This document shows, piece by piece, positions 43,988 to 52,138 of a stretch of DNA of 59,052 nt. The position numbers were made by a program, and so were the translations under genes. The stretch is from NCBI RefSeq assembly GCF_002483205.1, contig NZ_DLHM01000006.1, forward strand, positions 208,597-267,648. The letters run 5' to 3'. A model generated the notes under the pieces. The model ran no database searches and was not told where the DNA came from. It worked only from the letters and a program-made list of their open reading frames with translations. Within the stretch, counting starts at the first letter, position 1. Every line of letters starts with the position of its first letter. Source of the stretch: Flavihumibacter sp. UBA7668. GTDB taxonomy: Bacteria; Bacteroidota; Bacteroidia; Chitinophagales; Chitinophagaceae.

Positions 43988-45073
43988 ATGAAAGTAATTC
44001 TTACAATAACCCGATACCTTGTAGGTATTCTGTTTATTTTTTCAGGCTTAATAAAAGCGAATGATCCTCTCGGACTCAGCTATAAAATGCAGGAGTTTTT
44101 TGAAGTATGGGGATTACACAGTTTAAATGATTTTACACTTGCATTCTCCGTTTTGATGATTGCATTTGAAATTATCGCAGGTGTTGCAGTTATTATTGGA
44201 TGGCAAATGCGCCTTTTCAGCTGGTTATTATTATTACTGATTATCTTCTTTACATTTCTTACGGGATATGCCCTGTTCTCCGGTAAAATAAAAACCTGTG
44301 GCTGTTTTGGAGATTGCATTCCCCTTACTGCAGATCAGTCTTTTATCAAAGATCTCCTTCTTTTAGGAGGAATTCTCCTCCTTTTTGTAAACAGACACGG
44401 GATTACAACGTCCATGAATAGCCGAAACAGCCTGCTTATTCTTGCGCTTACCACATTTTTCAGTTTTGGATTACAATGGTATGTGCTGAATTATCTTCCA
44501 ATATTGGACTGTTTACCTTATAAAAAAGGGGCCCGGATAAGTGAACAAATGAAAATTCCAGCTGGTGCTATTCCTGATAGTACAGTCATCACCTTTGTTT
44601 ATAATAAAGCCGGACAGGAACTGGAGTTCACGGCTGACCAGTTTCCGGATGATTTTGATGAGTCCGTTTATTCTTTTGTCCGGCGGTATGATAAACTTAT
44701 TAGAAAAGGAAATGCGGAACCCAAAATAAAGGACTTTGTCTTACTTGCGCCAAATGGTACGGATACTACTGATGCTATATTGGCTCAATCCGGTGAAATG
44801 CATTGGCTGTTCATCCAGGCGCTTAATGAAAATGATAAAAAATCAATTCTCGATGAATTAAATCAGTTGGCTTCCACTGTCAGTTCAAACGGCAGACCTG
44901 TCTATATAATAACACCCATTGCCGAGGAAGTTGAAACATTTCTAACAGCAGCCAAAACACCTGTATTGGTTTTCCGCTCCGATGCTGTTGCGGTGAAAAC
45001 AGCGGCTCGTTATCCCGCTACATTATATCGGCTAATTGATGGAGTGGTGGTGGAGAAGAAGGCAGTAAGGTAG
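43988..45073 (+). CDS. DoxX/MauE-like membrane protein with C-terminal thioredoxin-like part
   Basis: A 361-residue protein with four N-terminal transmembrane helices of DoxX type (GILFIFSGLIKANDPLGLSYKMQEFFE). CGCFGDCIPL lies between helices 3 and 4, followed by a fifth helix. A soluble C-terminal part (about 195-361) has thioredoxin-like secondary structure but no visible CxxC. Cys106/Cys108/Cys112 suggest redox chemistry, as in MauE-type proteins. 17 bases after DUF1599, so one operon. The stop codon lies in a GA-rich, repeat-like stretch. Confidence 0.82.
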   Translation: MKVILTITRYLVGILFIFSGLIKANDPLGLSYKMQEFFEVWGLHSLNDFTLAFSVLMIAFEIIAGVAVIIGWQMRLFSWLLLLLIIFFTFLTGYALFSGKIKTCGCFGDCIPLTADQSFIKDLLLLGGILLLFVNRHGITTSMNSRNSLLILALTTFFSFGLQWYVLNYLPILDCLPYKKGARISEQMKIPAGAIPDSTVITFVYNKAGQELEFTADQFPDDFDESVYSFVRRYDKLIRKGNAEPKIKDFVLLAPNGTDTTDAILAQSGEMHWLFIQALNENDKKSILDELNQLASTVSSNGRPVYIITPIAEEVETFLTAAKTPVLVFRSDAVAVKTAARYPATLYRLIDGVVVEKKAVR

Positions 45074-45116
45074 TAGGGGGGAGAAGGAGAAAAAGATGAA
45101 GGTAGAGGGCTTGGAT
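45061..45116 (+). repeat. GA-rich degenerate repeat at the DoxX-type gene stop
   Basis: A purine-rich stretch including AGTAAGG, TAGTAGG and later GGAGAAG, AGATGAA. It resembles, loosely, a 7-bp repeat; the stop TAG of the DoxX-type gene lies inside. Periodicity is weak. Confidence 0.4.
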
Positions 45117-45150
45117 TTTTTGCCACTGGGTAAAGCAACAAAGGAACAGC

Positions 45151-46209
45151 ATGCTGAAATATTTTATAAATAAGTCAATTTATGGTGTTGCAGTACTGCT
45201 TGGTGTTGTAGTTCTGGTATTTTTCCTGTTTCAGGGATTTGGTGATCCGAGCCGCCTGGTAATGGGACAAAGAGCTGACCAGACAACCCAGGAAAATATT
45301 CGCCGTGAATTATACCTTGATCAACCCAAATGGAAACAGTTCCTGGCTTACCTGAATGATGTTTCACCAATTGGCTTGCATAGTGAAGATGAAATCAATC
45401 GAAAGGGATTGCAGGGGGTATTTATTACTACCGGGTCAAAAAAAATCGGGTTAAAAATTCCTTATCTCAGAACTTCTTACCAAAGCAGGAGAGAAGTTGG
45501 AACTATTATAAGGGAAGCACTGCCCGGAACATTGCTGTTGGCAGCTGCAGCTATGTTATTGGCCACCTGCGCCGGCATTTCAATTGGAGTTTTGGCAGCT
45601 TTGAAAAAAGGAACATGGATGGATACCACTGCCATCTTCACCAGCATACTCGGAATTTCATCGCCTTCTTTTTTTATGGCTATCGCCATTGCCTATCTTT
45701 TTGGTTTTGTCTGGAATCAATATACCGGCCTACATATGACCGGCTCCTGGTTTGATCTCAATACAAAAACTGGGGTACCAACGCTCACCTTATCAAACCT
45801 GATTTTACCAGCCCTTACACTTGGAATTCGCCCATTGGCAATTATTGCTCAGTTAACAAGAGCTTCATTGCTGGATGTTATGCAGCAGGATTATATTCGT
45901 ACGGCCCGAGCAAAAGGTCTACCATTCAGCAAAATAATATGGAAACACGGCCTAAGAAATGCATTGAATCCCGTACTGACAGCAATAACTGGCTGGTTCG
46001 CAGAGTTACTGGCCGGTGCATTTTTTGTAGAATATATTTTTGGATGGAAAGGCATCGGAAAACTAACAGTGGATGCCCTTGAAAAACTCGACTTTCCCGT
46101 TGTTATGGGTGCAGTATTGGTCTCCGCCGGATTTTTTGTTTTGGTAAACCTTTTAGCAGACCTTCTTTATGGAATCATTGACCCAAGAGCCCGCATTAAA
46201 AATATATAA
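45151..46209 (+). CDS. peptide/nickel-type ABC transporter permease (DppB/OppB family)
   Basis: A 352-residue inner-membrane protein with N-terminal helix (SIYGVAVLLGVVVLVFFLFQ) and five further helices. The binding-protein-dependent permease core has TARAKGLPFSKIIWKHGLRNALNPVLT (EAA loop), followed by WFAELLAGAFFVEYIFGWKGIG. About 70 residues after the first helix are unusually long, as in DppB proteins. No DppC, ATPase or binding-protein gene lies next to it, so the rest of the transporter must be elsewhere. Confidence 0.9.
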   Translation: MLKYFINKSIYGVAVLLGVVVLVFFLFQGFGDPSRLVMGQRADQTTQENIRRELYLDQPKWKQFLAYLNDVSPIGLHSEDEINRKGLQGVFITTGSKKIGLKIPYLRTSYQSRREVGTIIREALPGTLLLAAAAMLLATCAGISIGVLAALKKGTWMDTTAIFTSILGISSPSFFMAIAIAYLFGFVWNQYTGLHMTGSWFDLNTKTGVPTLTLSNLILPALTLGIRPLAIIAQLTRASLLDVMQQDYIRTARAKGLPFSKIIWKHGLRNALNPVLTAITGWFAELLAGAFFVEYIFGWKGIGKLTVDALEKLDFPVVMGAVLVSAGFFVLVNLLADLLYGIIDPRARIKNI

Positions 46210-46222
46210 CTCTGGAATGGAA

Positions 46223-46504
46223 TTATTGGATAATTACATCTTTTATAATTTTTTCTCCCAGTGCCTCATTCACGCGCGCAATGATGTGTTCCTTCTGAAA
46301 AATGAGTTCCTGTTTCAAGGGAGCTACGGAAGTACTTATGTATAATTTATCACCATAAATTTTAATGCTTTCTGTATAACGTGCCACCGTCTTCCCCATG
46401 ATGTTTTCCCAAACTTCCGTTATCTGTAATGCTTGTATTGATCCCTTCAGCCTGCTTTTCTGAAGGAATTGCTGAATGGCATCACCCAATGAATATTCAC
46501 CCAT
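46223..46504 (-). CDS. DUF721 domain protein (DciA-like)
   Basis: A 93-residue protein: LGDAIQQFLQKSRLKGSIQALQ, then VWENIMGKTVARYTESIKI and KLYISTSVAPLKQELIFQK, the DUF721 pattern. DciA proteins with this domain load the replicative helicase where DnaC/DnaI are absent. Placement downstream of recF is typical for Bacteroidota and Actinobacteria. A TATCTTTA element on the minus strand ends 4 bases before the ATG, so the transcript may be leaderless. Confidence 0.85.
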   Translation of the reverse strand: MGEYSLGDAIQQFLQKSRLKGSIQALQITEVWENIMGKTVARYTESIKIYGDKLYISTSVAPLKQELIFQKEHIIARVNEALGEKIIKDVIIQ

Positions 46505-46869
46505 ATTATAAAGATAACATAATAGCCAATTCAGCAAGCCAGCTGACTGTTTTAGATAAATATGTAAAAAATACACAATAAACTGGTTGTTGATGCAACC
46601 AATAAAAATTGCTTCGCATCTTTGTGGTGTTATTGGTCCCGTTTTTACATCCATTTCCTGAAATCAGGATCCAACCCTTTGGAAGTGGCAAGTGAGAAGT
46701 AGAAAGTTAGAAGTAGGAGATTAGTTTGAAATGCCCGGAGAATGATATTTCTGGTTAATAGCAGAAGGTTTGGCAGAGAGAAGGTAAATGTGCGATAGGA
46801 GAGCTGGGACGTATTACCTTTTTTCTCTCCAAACTTGACTTTCTCCTCTCACATCTCACCTTTCACCTT
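46505..46869. other. intergenic region between recF and the DUF721 gene
   Basis: 365 bp without a gene. It contains a promoter-like TATCTTTA with TTG 18 bp upstream (46509-46537, minus strand), a degenerate heptamer array (46682-46723) and most of a second array of opposite strand sense (46840-46888). Possible reading frames here look like repeat translations and are not supported. Confidence 0.6.
46682..46723. repeat. degenerate heptamer array (NAAGTNN)6
   Basis: Six 7-bp units: GAAGTGG, CAAGTGA, GAAGTAG, AAAGTTA, GAAGTAG, GAGATTA. The reverse complement, TCACTTC-like, is close to the TTCACTT unit seen at ndk and hutH, so it is probably an older, diverged copy of the same repeat in inverse orientation to the array at 46840. 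Confidence 0.6.
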
Positions 46870-46888
46870 TCACCTTTCACCTTTCACC
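46840..46888 (-). repeat. heptamer repeat array at the recF stop codon
   Basis: Seven units: TTTCTCC, TCTCACA, TCTCACC and four perfect TTTCACC. The recF stop lies in the second perfect unit. Units further from the gene are more diverged. Confidence 0.85.
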
Positions 46889-47958
46889 TCCTCATACCCT
46901 GTTCCCAGCCTATTGAAACTCTCTTTCAACCGCTCCGGATGGGTGTCCGTTACGAAAACCTGCCCATCGTTCACCATACATACTTCGTGCAGCAGGTTGT
47001 GCATTCGGTCGGCATCCAGCTTTTCAAAAACATCGTCCAGAAGCAGGAGAGGAGCAAACCCTTTTTTTTCTTTCAACAAGCTGAATTCTGCCAATTTAAG
47101 GGAAAACAGGAGACTTTTTCGTTGCCCTTGTGATGCGATCTGCCGAAATGGTTGTCCGGCTAACATTATCCGGATGTCATCGCGATGAATGCCTGCCAGT
47201 GTCCGGCCACTTGCCAAATCCCGATTACGATGCTCGCGCAGCAGGTCAGACATCGCTCCGGATTGAAGGGGGCTTTTATAGTTGAGTTCCAGATCGTACC
47301 GGGTACCGGCAATCCCGGTATAACGTTCCATGGCCTGCGCCAGTAATTGTTGGGTAAAATAGCTGCGTTTTTCAAATACATAAGTTGCAGGTTCAAGTAA
47401 TTGCTGGTCCAGCACTTCCAATAATTCAGGATTTCTATGCCCGGTTTCCAGTTGTTGCTTTAAGAAACTGTTGCGTTGCTGCAGTACCCTGTTGTATTTC
47501 ATTAACTGAAGCAGGTAATCATGATCAATCTGAGAAAGCAATGCATCCAGAAATCGCCTTCTTTCTTCACTGCCATCTAGAATAATCTGAACATCATCCG
47601 GAGCAATAAAAACAGCCGGGAACTGACCGATATGATCTGATAACCGGTCACAGGGCTGTCCATCTATAAGAAAACTTTTTTTCCCGGTTTCCCGAATGAT
47701 TCCGGTTACTTCGACAGGGGTTCCTGATTTTTGGAAGATTCCTGCTACCCGTAAGCCCTGGGCACCATGCAAAACCAATTGGGAATCTGAACGCTGGAAG
47801 TAACTTTTGGTAAAGCAGAGAAAATAGATGGCATCCAGCAGATTGGTTTTGCCAATGCCATTACGACCGCTAATGGCAACTATTCGTTGATCGAACTGCC
47901 ATTGGGCATTCAAATAATTTTTAAACTGATAAACCGATATGGATTCCAACTGTAGCAA
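46870..47958 (-). CDS. recF: DNA replication and repair protein RecF
   Basis: SMC-like ATPase that helps load RecA at gaps. It has Walker A SGRNGIGKTNLLDAIYFL, the D-box/signature ASQGQRKSLLFSLKLAEF, and Walker B LLLLDDVFEKLD. The start is taken as TTG giving (M)LQLESISVYQFKNYL, which matches the normal RecF N-terminus; a longer frame begins with another TTG inside the pdhA promoter. 362 residues is the usual size. The last residues EVKGER and stop come from GGTGAAA repeats, the same tail as folP. The dnaA-dnaN genes that often flank recF are absent. Confidence 0.93.
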   Translation of the reverse strand: MLQLESISVYQFKNYLNAQWQFDQRIVAISGRNGIGKTNLLDAIYFLCFTKSYFQRSDSQLVLHGAQGLRVAGIFQKSGTPVEVTGIIRETGKKSFLIDGQPCDRLSDHIGQFPAVFIAPDDVQIILDGSEERRRFLDALLSQIDHDYLLQLMKYNRVLQQRNSFLKQQLETGHRNPELLEVLDQQLLEPATYVFEKRSYFTQQLLAQAMERYTGIAGTRYDLELNYKSPLQSGAMSDLLREHRNRDLASGRTLAGIHRDDIRIMLAGQPFRQIASQGQRKSLLFSLKLAEFSLLKEKKGFAPLLLLDDVFEKLDADRMHNLLHEVCMVNDGQVFVTDTHPERLKESFNRLGTGYEEVKGER

Positions 47959-47988
47959 GATGGATGCAATATTACACTCTTTAACTGC

Positions 47989-48017
47989 TTGGTTAGCTGA
48001 TTTTTCCCTTATCTTTG
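47989..48017 (+). promoter_or_regulatory. promoter of pdhA
   Basis: TTG at 47989-47991 and TATCTTTG at 48010-48017, spaced 18 bp, followed by CCCGTC. The GTG start lies 21 bases after the -7 element. Confidence 0.72.
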
Positions 48018-48037
48018 CCCGTCTCAAAACTTAACAA

Positions 48038-49033
48038 GTGGCTACAAAATTTTCAAAGGAGACCTATCTCTACTGGTATGAGCTAATGCAGCTGATTCGC
48101 CAGTTTGAACTGAAGGCTGAAGAGAAATATAAAATGGAAGGTAAAATCCGTGGTTTCTTCCACGCCTATATCGGGCAGGAAGCAATTGCCGCCGGATGTA
48201 TGACCGCAACCAAAGCAGAAGACGCGTTTATTACCGCCTACCGCGACCATGGTTTGGCACTCGCCAAAGGCATCAGTGCTAAAGCCTGTATGGCCGAACT
48301 CTATGGTAAAGCAACTGGTTGTGCCAAAGGAAAAGGTGGTTCCATGCACTTTTTTGGCAAGGAAGAACGCTTTTTCGGCGGACATGGGATTGTTGGTGCC
48401 CAGATCGGTACCGGTGCAGGAATTGCCTTCGCAGAGAAATATAAAGGTACCGATGCGGTTTGCCTTACTTTCTTCGGTGATGGTGCCGCCCGGCAGGGAA
48501 TTTTGCATGAAACCTTCAACCTCGCTATGTTATGGAAAATCCCTGTGATTTTCATCTGTGAGAATAATAATTATGCCATGGGAACTTCTGTAGAAAGAAC
48601 CTCCAATGTGCATGATATCTATAAACTGGCCGATGCGTACGAAATGCCAGCAGATTCTATCGATGGAATGAATCCGGAAGCAGTTCATGAAAGTGTTGCA
48701 AGAGCGGTTAAGCGTGCCCGCGAAGGTGACGGTCCAACCCTGATCGAAATTAAAACCTACCGTTACAAAGGTCACTCCATTTCTGATCCACAGAAATACC
48801 GGACCAAGGAAGAAGTAGAAGAGTATAAGCAGCGTGATCCGCTGGAGATGGTCAAAAAAACCATTCTTGATTATAAATATGCTACTCAGGAAGATATCGA
48901 TGCTATCGATAAAAGGGTAGAAGCAGAAGTGGAAGATTCCGTAAAATTTGCTGAAGAAAGTCCCTGGCCAGATGATAGCGAAGTGCTTAAAGATATTTAT
49001 GTAGACCAGAATTATCCCTTTATCGTAGACTAA
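48038..49033 (+). CDS. pdhA: pyruvate dehydrogenase E1 component, alpha subunit
   Basis: Thiamine-diphosphate enzyme that decarboxylates pyruvate for the pyruvate dehydrogenase complex. The 331-residue protein has the TPP motif GDGA (147-150) to ENNN (175-178), RDHG and GKGGSMHFF, and the phosphorylation-loop-like RYKGHSISDPQKYR. It starts with GTG after its own promoter. E1-beta and E2 genes are not adjacent; the next gene encodes a TPR membrane protein. 2-oxoisovalerate dehydrogenase E1-alpha is a less likely alternative. Confidence 0.93.
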   Translation: MATKFSKETYLYWYELMQLIRQFELKAEEKYKMEGKIRGFFHAYIGQEAIAAGCMTATKAEDAFITAYRDHGLALAKGISAKACMAELYGKATGCAKGKGGSMHFFGKEERFFGGHGIVGAQIGTGAGIAFAEKYKGTDAVCLTFFGDGAARQGILHETFNLAMLWKIPVIFICENNNYAMGTSVERTSNVHDIYKLADAYEMPADSIDGMNPEAVHESVARAVKRAREGDGPTLIEIKTYRYKGHSISDPQKYRTKEEVEEYKQRDPLEMVKKTILDYKYATQEDIDAIDKRVEAEVEDSVKFAEESPWPDDSEVLKDIYVDQNYPFIVD

Positions 49034-49049
49034 TAATTAGTAATAAAAC

Positions 49050-49730
49050 ATGGCTGAGAATACGAACGCGCCGGTTCAACCGGTTGAATCCAATGAGGTT
49101 GTTGACAGAGTAACCGGCTTTTGGCAACAGAATAGCAAAAATATTCTGATCGGATTAACTGCAGTAATTGTTATTGCCGGTGGAATTGTAGGTTATAAAT
49201 ACCTGATTGCTGAACCAAATGAAAGAAAAGCAAACGATGCAATATTTCAGGCACAGCAGTACTTTCAGCAGGATTCATTATCACTTGCTTTAAATGGAGA
49301 TGCAACCAATCCTGGTTTTTTAAAAATAATGGATAAGTACAGCGGTACAAAAGCAGCTAATCTTTCTAAATTTTATGCAGGAGCAATCTATCTGCGTCAG
49401 GGTGATTTTGCCAATGCAGAAAAACAATTGAAAGATTTCTCCACTTCTTCTCTCCAGATCAGTGCCCGAGCCAAGTCTTTGCTTGCGGATGCCTATTCTG
49501 AACAGGATAAAAAAGAAGAAGCGGCAAAATTATATAGAGAAGCAGCCGGACTTTTTGAAAAAGATGAGTTTAACTCGGCTGAATATCTCTTCCGTTCCGG
49601 TTATCTTTATGAATCATTAGGGAAAAACAAGGAGGCAATTGAAGCATATAAATTGATCAAAGAGAAATATCCGCGTTCAGAAAGAGGATTTGAAGTTGAT
49701 AAATACCTGGCTCGTCTGGGTGAATTATAA
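49050..49730 (+). CDS. TPR-containing membrane protein (YfgM-like)
   Basis: A 226-residue protein with one membrane helix (NILIGLTAVIVIAGGIVGYKY, residues about 32-52) after a short cytosolic part, then tetratricopeptide repeats: AKSLLADAYSEQDKKEEAAKLYREAAG and FRSGYLYESLGKNKEAIEAYKLIKEKYP. This resembles YfgM, which interacts with Sec-dependent folding factors; role here is inferred. 16 bases after pdhA and 5 bases before ribH. Confidence 0.85.
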   Translation: MAENTNAPVQPVESNEVVDRVTGFWQQNSKNILIGLTAVIVIAGGIVGYKYLIAEPNERKANDAIFQAQQYFQQDSLSLALNGDATNPGFLKIMDKYSGTKAANLSKFYAGAIYLRQGDFANAEKQLKDFSTSSLQISARAKSLLADAYSEQDKKEEAAKLYREAAGLFEKDEFNSAEYLFRSGYLYESLGKNKEAIEAYKLIKEKYPRSERGFEVDKYLARLGEL

Positions 49731-49735
49731 AAAAT

Positions 49736-50236
49736 ATGGCAGCAACTGGAAATACCAATGTTGTAAAGATACCAGCAGGCATCCTCCCCAAGGATGCCTG
49801 TGTTGTTCTGGTGAAAACAGAATGGAATGATCGTATTATTAATGAATTAGAAGCAGGAGCAAAAAAGATACTGGCGGAACAGGAGATTGAGAATCTTACA
49901 ACAATAATAGTGCCTGGAGCAGTGGAAATTGCATTTGCCATCCGTGCGTACTGGGAAGCTAAAAAATATTGGGACGATCGGCCGCATGCGTTCATCGCTC
50001 TTGGTTGCGTGATAAAAGGAGATACTCCGCATTTTGATTATGTCTGTAAAGCTGTAACAGATGGTGTGGTTCTTTTGAATAATGAACTACCTGTACCTAC
50101 TGTTTTTGGCGTTTTGACAGTATTTTCAGAAGAACAGGCATGGGAAAGACTCGGAGGGAAACATGGACACAAAGGGGAAGAAGCCGCAATAACTGCTATT
50201 AAGATGATTGCACTTCAACGTAGCTTTAAAAAATAG
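49736..50236 (+). CDS. ribH: 6,7-dimethyl-8-ribityllumazine synthase
   Basis: Penultimate step of riboflavin synthesis. The 166-residue protein has VVLVKTEWNDRIINELEAGA, IVPGAVEIAFAIRAY, ALGCVIKGDTPHFDYVCKAVTDGV with the catalytic His, and PTVFGVLTVFSEEQAWERLGGKHGHKGEEAA. No FMN riboswitch is seen upstream and the other rib genes are not in the window. In a run of closely spaced genes starting at pdhA. Confidence 0.96.
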   Translation: MAATGNTNVVKIPAGILPKDACVVLVKTEWNDRIINELEAGAKKILAEQEIENLTTIIVPGAVEIAFAIRAYWEAKKYWDDRPHAFIALGCVIKGDTPHFDYVCKAVTDGVVLLNNELPVPTVFGVLTVFSEEQAWERLGGKHGHKGEEAAITAIKMIALQRSFKK

Positions 50237-50241
50237 TTTCT

Positions 50242-50964
50242 GTGAAAGTTCAGTTGTTCATTCCCTGTTTTGTAGATCAGTTGTATCCATCCACTGCTTT
50301 GAATATGATTAAGGTGCTGGAAAAACTCGGTTGCACGGTAGATTACAATCCAAACCAAACCTGTTGCGGACAACCGGCATTTAATGCAGGATTTCAAACT
50401 GAAGCAAAAGCAGTAGCAGAAAAATTTATAAAAGAGAATATTTCGCATGCTGATTACCTGGTTGCTCCAAGTGCTTCCTGCACGGGATTTGTATGCAATT
50501 ATTATCCACAATTATTTGATAATTCTTCCATTCATAATCAGATCAAAGACCTGCGGTCACGCACTTATGAATTTTCATCTTTTCTTGTTAATGTGTTGGG
50601 CGCCGAAGACCTTGGTGCTAGTATGAAGATGAAAGCAACTTACCACGATTCCTGCGCTGCCTTAAGGGAATGCAAAATTAAAGAGGAACCAAGAAAATTA
50701 TTATCGAGAGTAGCTGGACTGGACCTTATTGAAATGAAGGATGTTGAAACCTGTTGTGGGTTTGGTGGAACTTTTTCTATCAAGTATGAGCCAATAAGTG
50801 TAGCGATGGCAGATCAGAAAATAAACAATGCATTGGAAACAGGAGCAGAAGCCATCATCAGTACTGATCTGTCCTGCCTTATGCATCTGAACGGATGCAT
50901 TGAAAAAAAGCAGCTGCCTCTTCAGACTTTTCATATTGCCGATGTACTTGCATCGGGATGGTAA
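50242..50964 (+). CDS. CCG-domain (Fe-S)-binding protein (LutA/YkgE family)
   Basis: A 240-residue protein with two cysteine-rich CCG units: CFVDQLYP...NQTCCGQPAF and SASCTGF, then YHDSCAALRE and ETCCGFGGTFS, SCLMH. LutA/YkgE proteins take part in lactate oxidation together with LutB and LutC, and similar units occur in heterodisulfide reductase and glycolate oxidase subunits. LutB and LutC are not adjacent. GTG start 5 bases after ribH. Confidence 0.88.
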   Translation: MKVQLFIPCFVDQLYPSTALNMIKVLEKLGCTVDYNPNQTCCGQPAFNAGFQTEAKAVAEKFIKENISHADYLVAPSASCTGFVCNYYPQLFDNSSIHNQIKDLRSRTYEFSSFLVNVLGAEDLGASMKMKATYHDSCAALRECKIKEEPRKLLSRVAGLDLIEMKDVETCCGFGGTFSIKYEPISVAMADQKINNALETGAEAIISTDLSCLMHLNGCIEKKQLPLQTFHIADVLASGW

Positions 50965-50966
50965 CT

Positions 50967-50974
50967 TATTTTTG
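50967..50974 (+). promoter_or_regulatory. -7 promoter element of the EVE/sirtuin pair
   Basis: TATTTTTG followed by AGGACA, partly next to the stop of the preceding gene, and 18 bases before the ATG. Confidence 0.5.
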
Positions 50975-50992
50975 AGGACAAAATTGTAGTTC

Positions 50993-51403
50993 ATGGCCTA
51001 TTGGTTAGTAAAATCGGAACCATTCAAATACAGTTGGGAACAATTCGAAAAAGACAAGAAAACTTTTTGGGATGGAGTGCGCAATTACGCAGCCCGAAAC
51101 AACCTGAAAGCAATGAAAAAAGGGGAGAGGGTTTTGTATTACCATAGTAACGAAGGAGTAGAAGTGGTCGGTATTGCCGAAGTGGTAAAAGAATTTTATC
51201 AGGACCCGACCACACCTGAAGATGCATGGGTAGTGGTGGATTTAAAACCGGTAAAAAGGCTGAAAAATACGGTTCCGCTTAGCACAATTAAGACGGACCC
51301 AAGGCTTGCAAATATGGCACTGGTAAAACTAAGCAGGTTAAGCGTACAGCCGGTGACAGATGAAGAATGGAAAGTGATTATGGAATTAGCTGGAGAAAAA
51401 TAA
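50993..51403 (+). CDS. EVE-domain (Thy28-like) protein
   Basis: A 136-residue protein consisting of one EVE domain: YWLVKSEPFKYSWEQFEKD, WDGVRNYAARNNLKAMKKGERVLYYHSN and VVGIAEVVKEFYQDPT. EVE domains belong to the PUA-like fold that binds modified bases in DNA or RNA. The stop overlaps the sirtuin start (TAATG), so both are translated together. Confidence 0.92.
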   Translation: MAYWLVKSEPFKYSWEQFEKDKKTFWDGVRNYAARNNLKAMKKGERVLYYHSNEGVEVVGIAEVVKEFYQDPTTPEDAWVVVDLKPVKRLKNTVPLSTIKTDPRLANMALVKLSRLSVQPVTDEEWKVIMELAGEK

Positions 51404-52092
51404 TGAAAAAACTGGTCGTATTATCGGGAGCTGGCATCAGTGCAGAAAGCGGATTGAAAACTTTCCGTGACAGTGACGGGTTGTGGGAAGGTTATGCCAT
51501 TGAAGAAGTTGCTACTCCCGGTGCTTGGAGAAGAAATCCGGATCATGTTCTCCGATTTTATAATGAACGCAGAAAAAATGTGCTGGAAGCGCAACCCAAT
51601 AAGGCGCATGAAATACTGGCTGAATTACAGGATCATTTTGATGTTCAGATAATTACACAAAATATTGATGATCTGCATGAAAGGGCCGGGTCAAAAAAAG
51701 TACTGCATCTTCATGGCGAAATTTTCAAAATGCACAGTGAATTTGATATTGACCTCACCGCTTCCATTTATACAGATATGAAAACGGGAGAACTGGCACC
51801 GGATGGAGGTCGCTGGCGCCCGGCGATTGTTTGGTTTGAAGAACCCGTACCTAAAATAGGGGAAGCAATCCCGCTTGTAAAGCAGGCTGATCTGTTTCTC
51901 ATAGTTGGTACTTCTCTCGTCGTTTATCCTGCTGCCTCACTTGTTGATTTTGTTCCAATGGATTGTCCGTTTTATGTTGTTGATAAAAAGATTCCGGCAA
52001 CGGGCATCGGTAGAAAGCTCCACACATACGAACACCTGGCCAGCATTGGCATGGAACAATTGAAAAAGCAGCTGTTGGTGCAGTTTTTTTAA
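51403..52092 (+). CDS. cobB: Sir2-family NAD-dependent deacylase lacking the zinc cysteines
   Basis: A 229-residue sirtuin: GAGISAESGLKTFRDSDGLW (NAD site), TQNIDDLHERAG, catalytic His104 in HLHGE, IVWFEEPVP and VGTSLVVYPAASL. In usual CobB the segment after HGE carries four zinc-binding cysteines; here residues 105-145 contain none. The Rossmann core and catalytic His are intact, so NAD-dependent deacylation remains likely. The ATG overlapping the EVE stop was chosen. Confidence 0.92.
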   Translation: MKKLVVLSGAGISAESGLKTFRDSDGLWEGYAIEEVATPGAWRRNPDHVLRFYNERRKNVLEAQPNKAHEILAELQDHFDVQIITQNIDDLHERAGSKKVLHLHGEIFKMHSEFDIDLTASIYTDMKTGELAPDGGRWRPAIVWFEEPVPKIGEAIPLVKQADLFLIVGTSLVVYPAASLVDFVPMDCPFYVVDKKIPATGIGRKLHTYEHLASIGMEQLKKQLLVQFF

Positions 52093-52138
52093 TCTTTCCC
52101 TAACAGCCCGGATGGATTTATTCCATTCAATTTGCAAC

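Noticed and set aside
46835..47188. Plus-strand frame beginning SHISPFTFHLSPFT
   Set aside because: The first part is the direct translation of TTTCACC repeats and the rest is antisense to recF.
49731..49735. FMN riboswitch for ribH
   Set aside because: Only 5 bases separate ribH from the preceding gene; there is no room and no RFN-like sequence.
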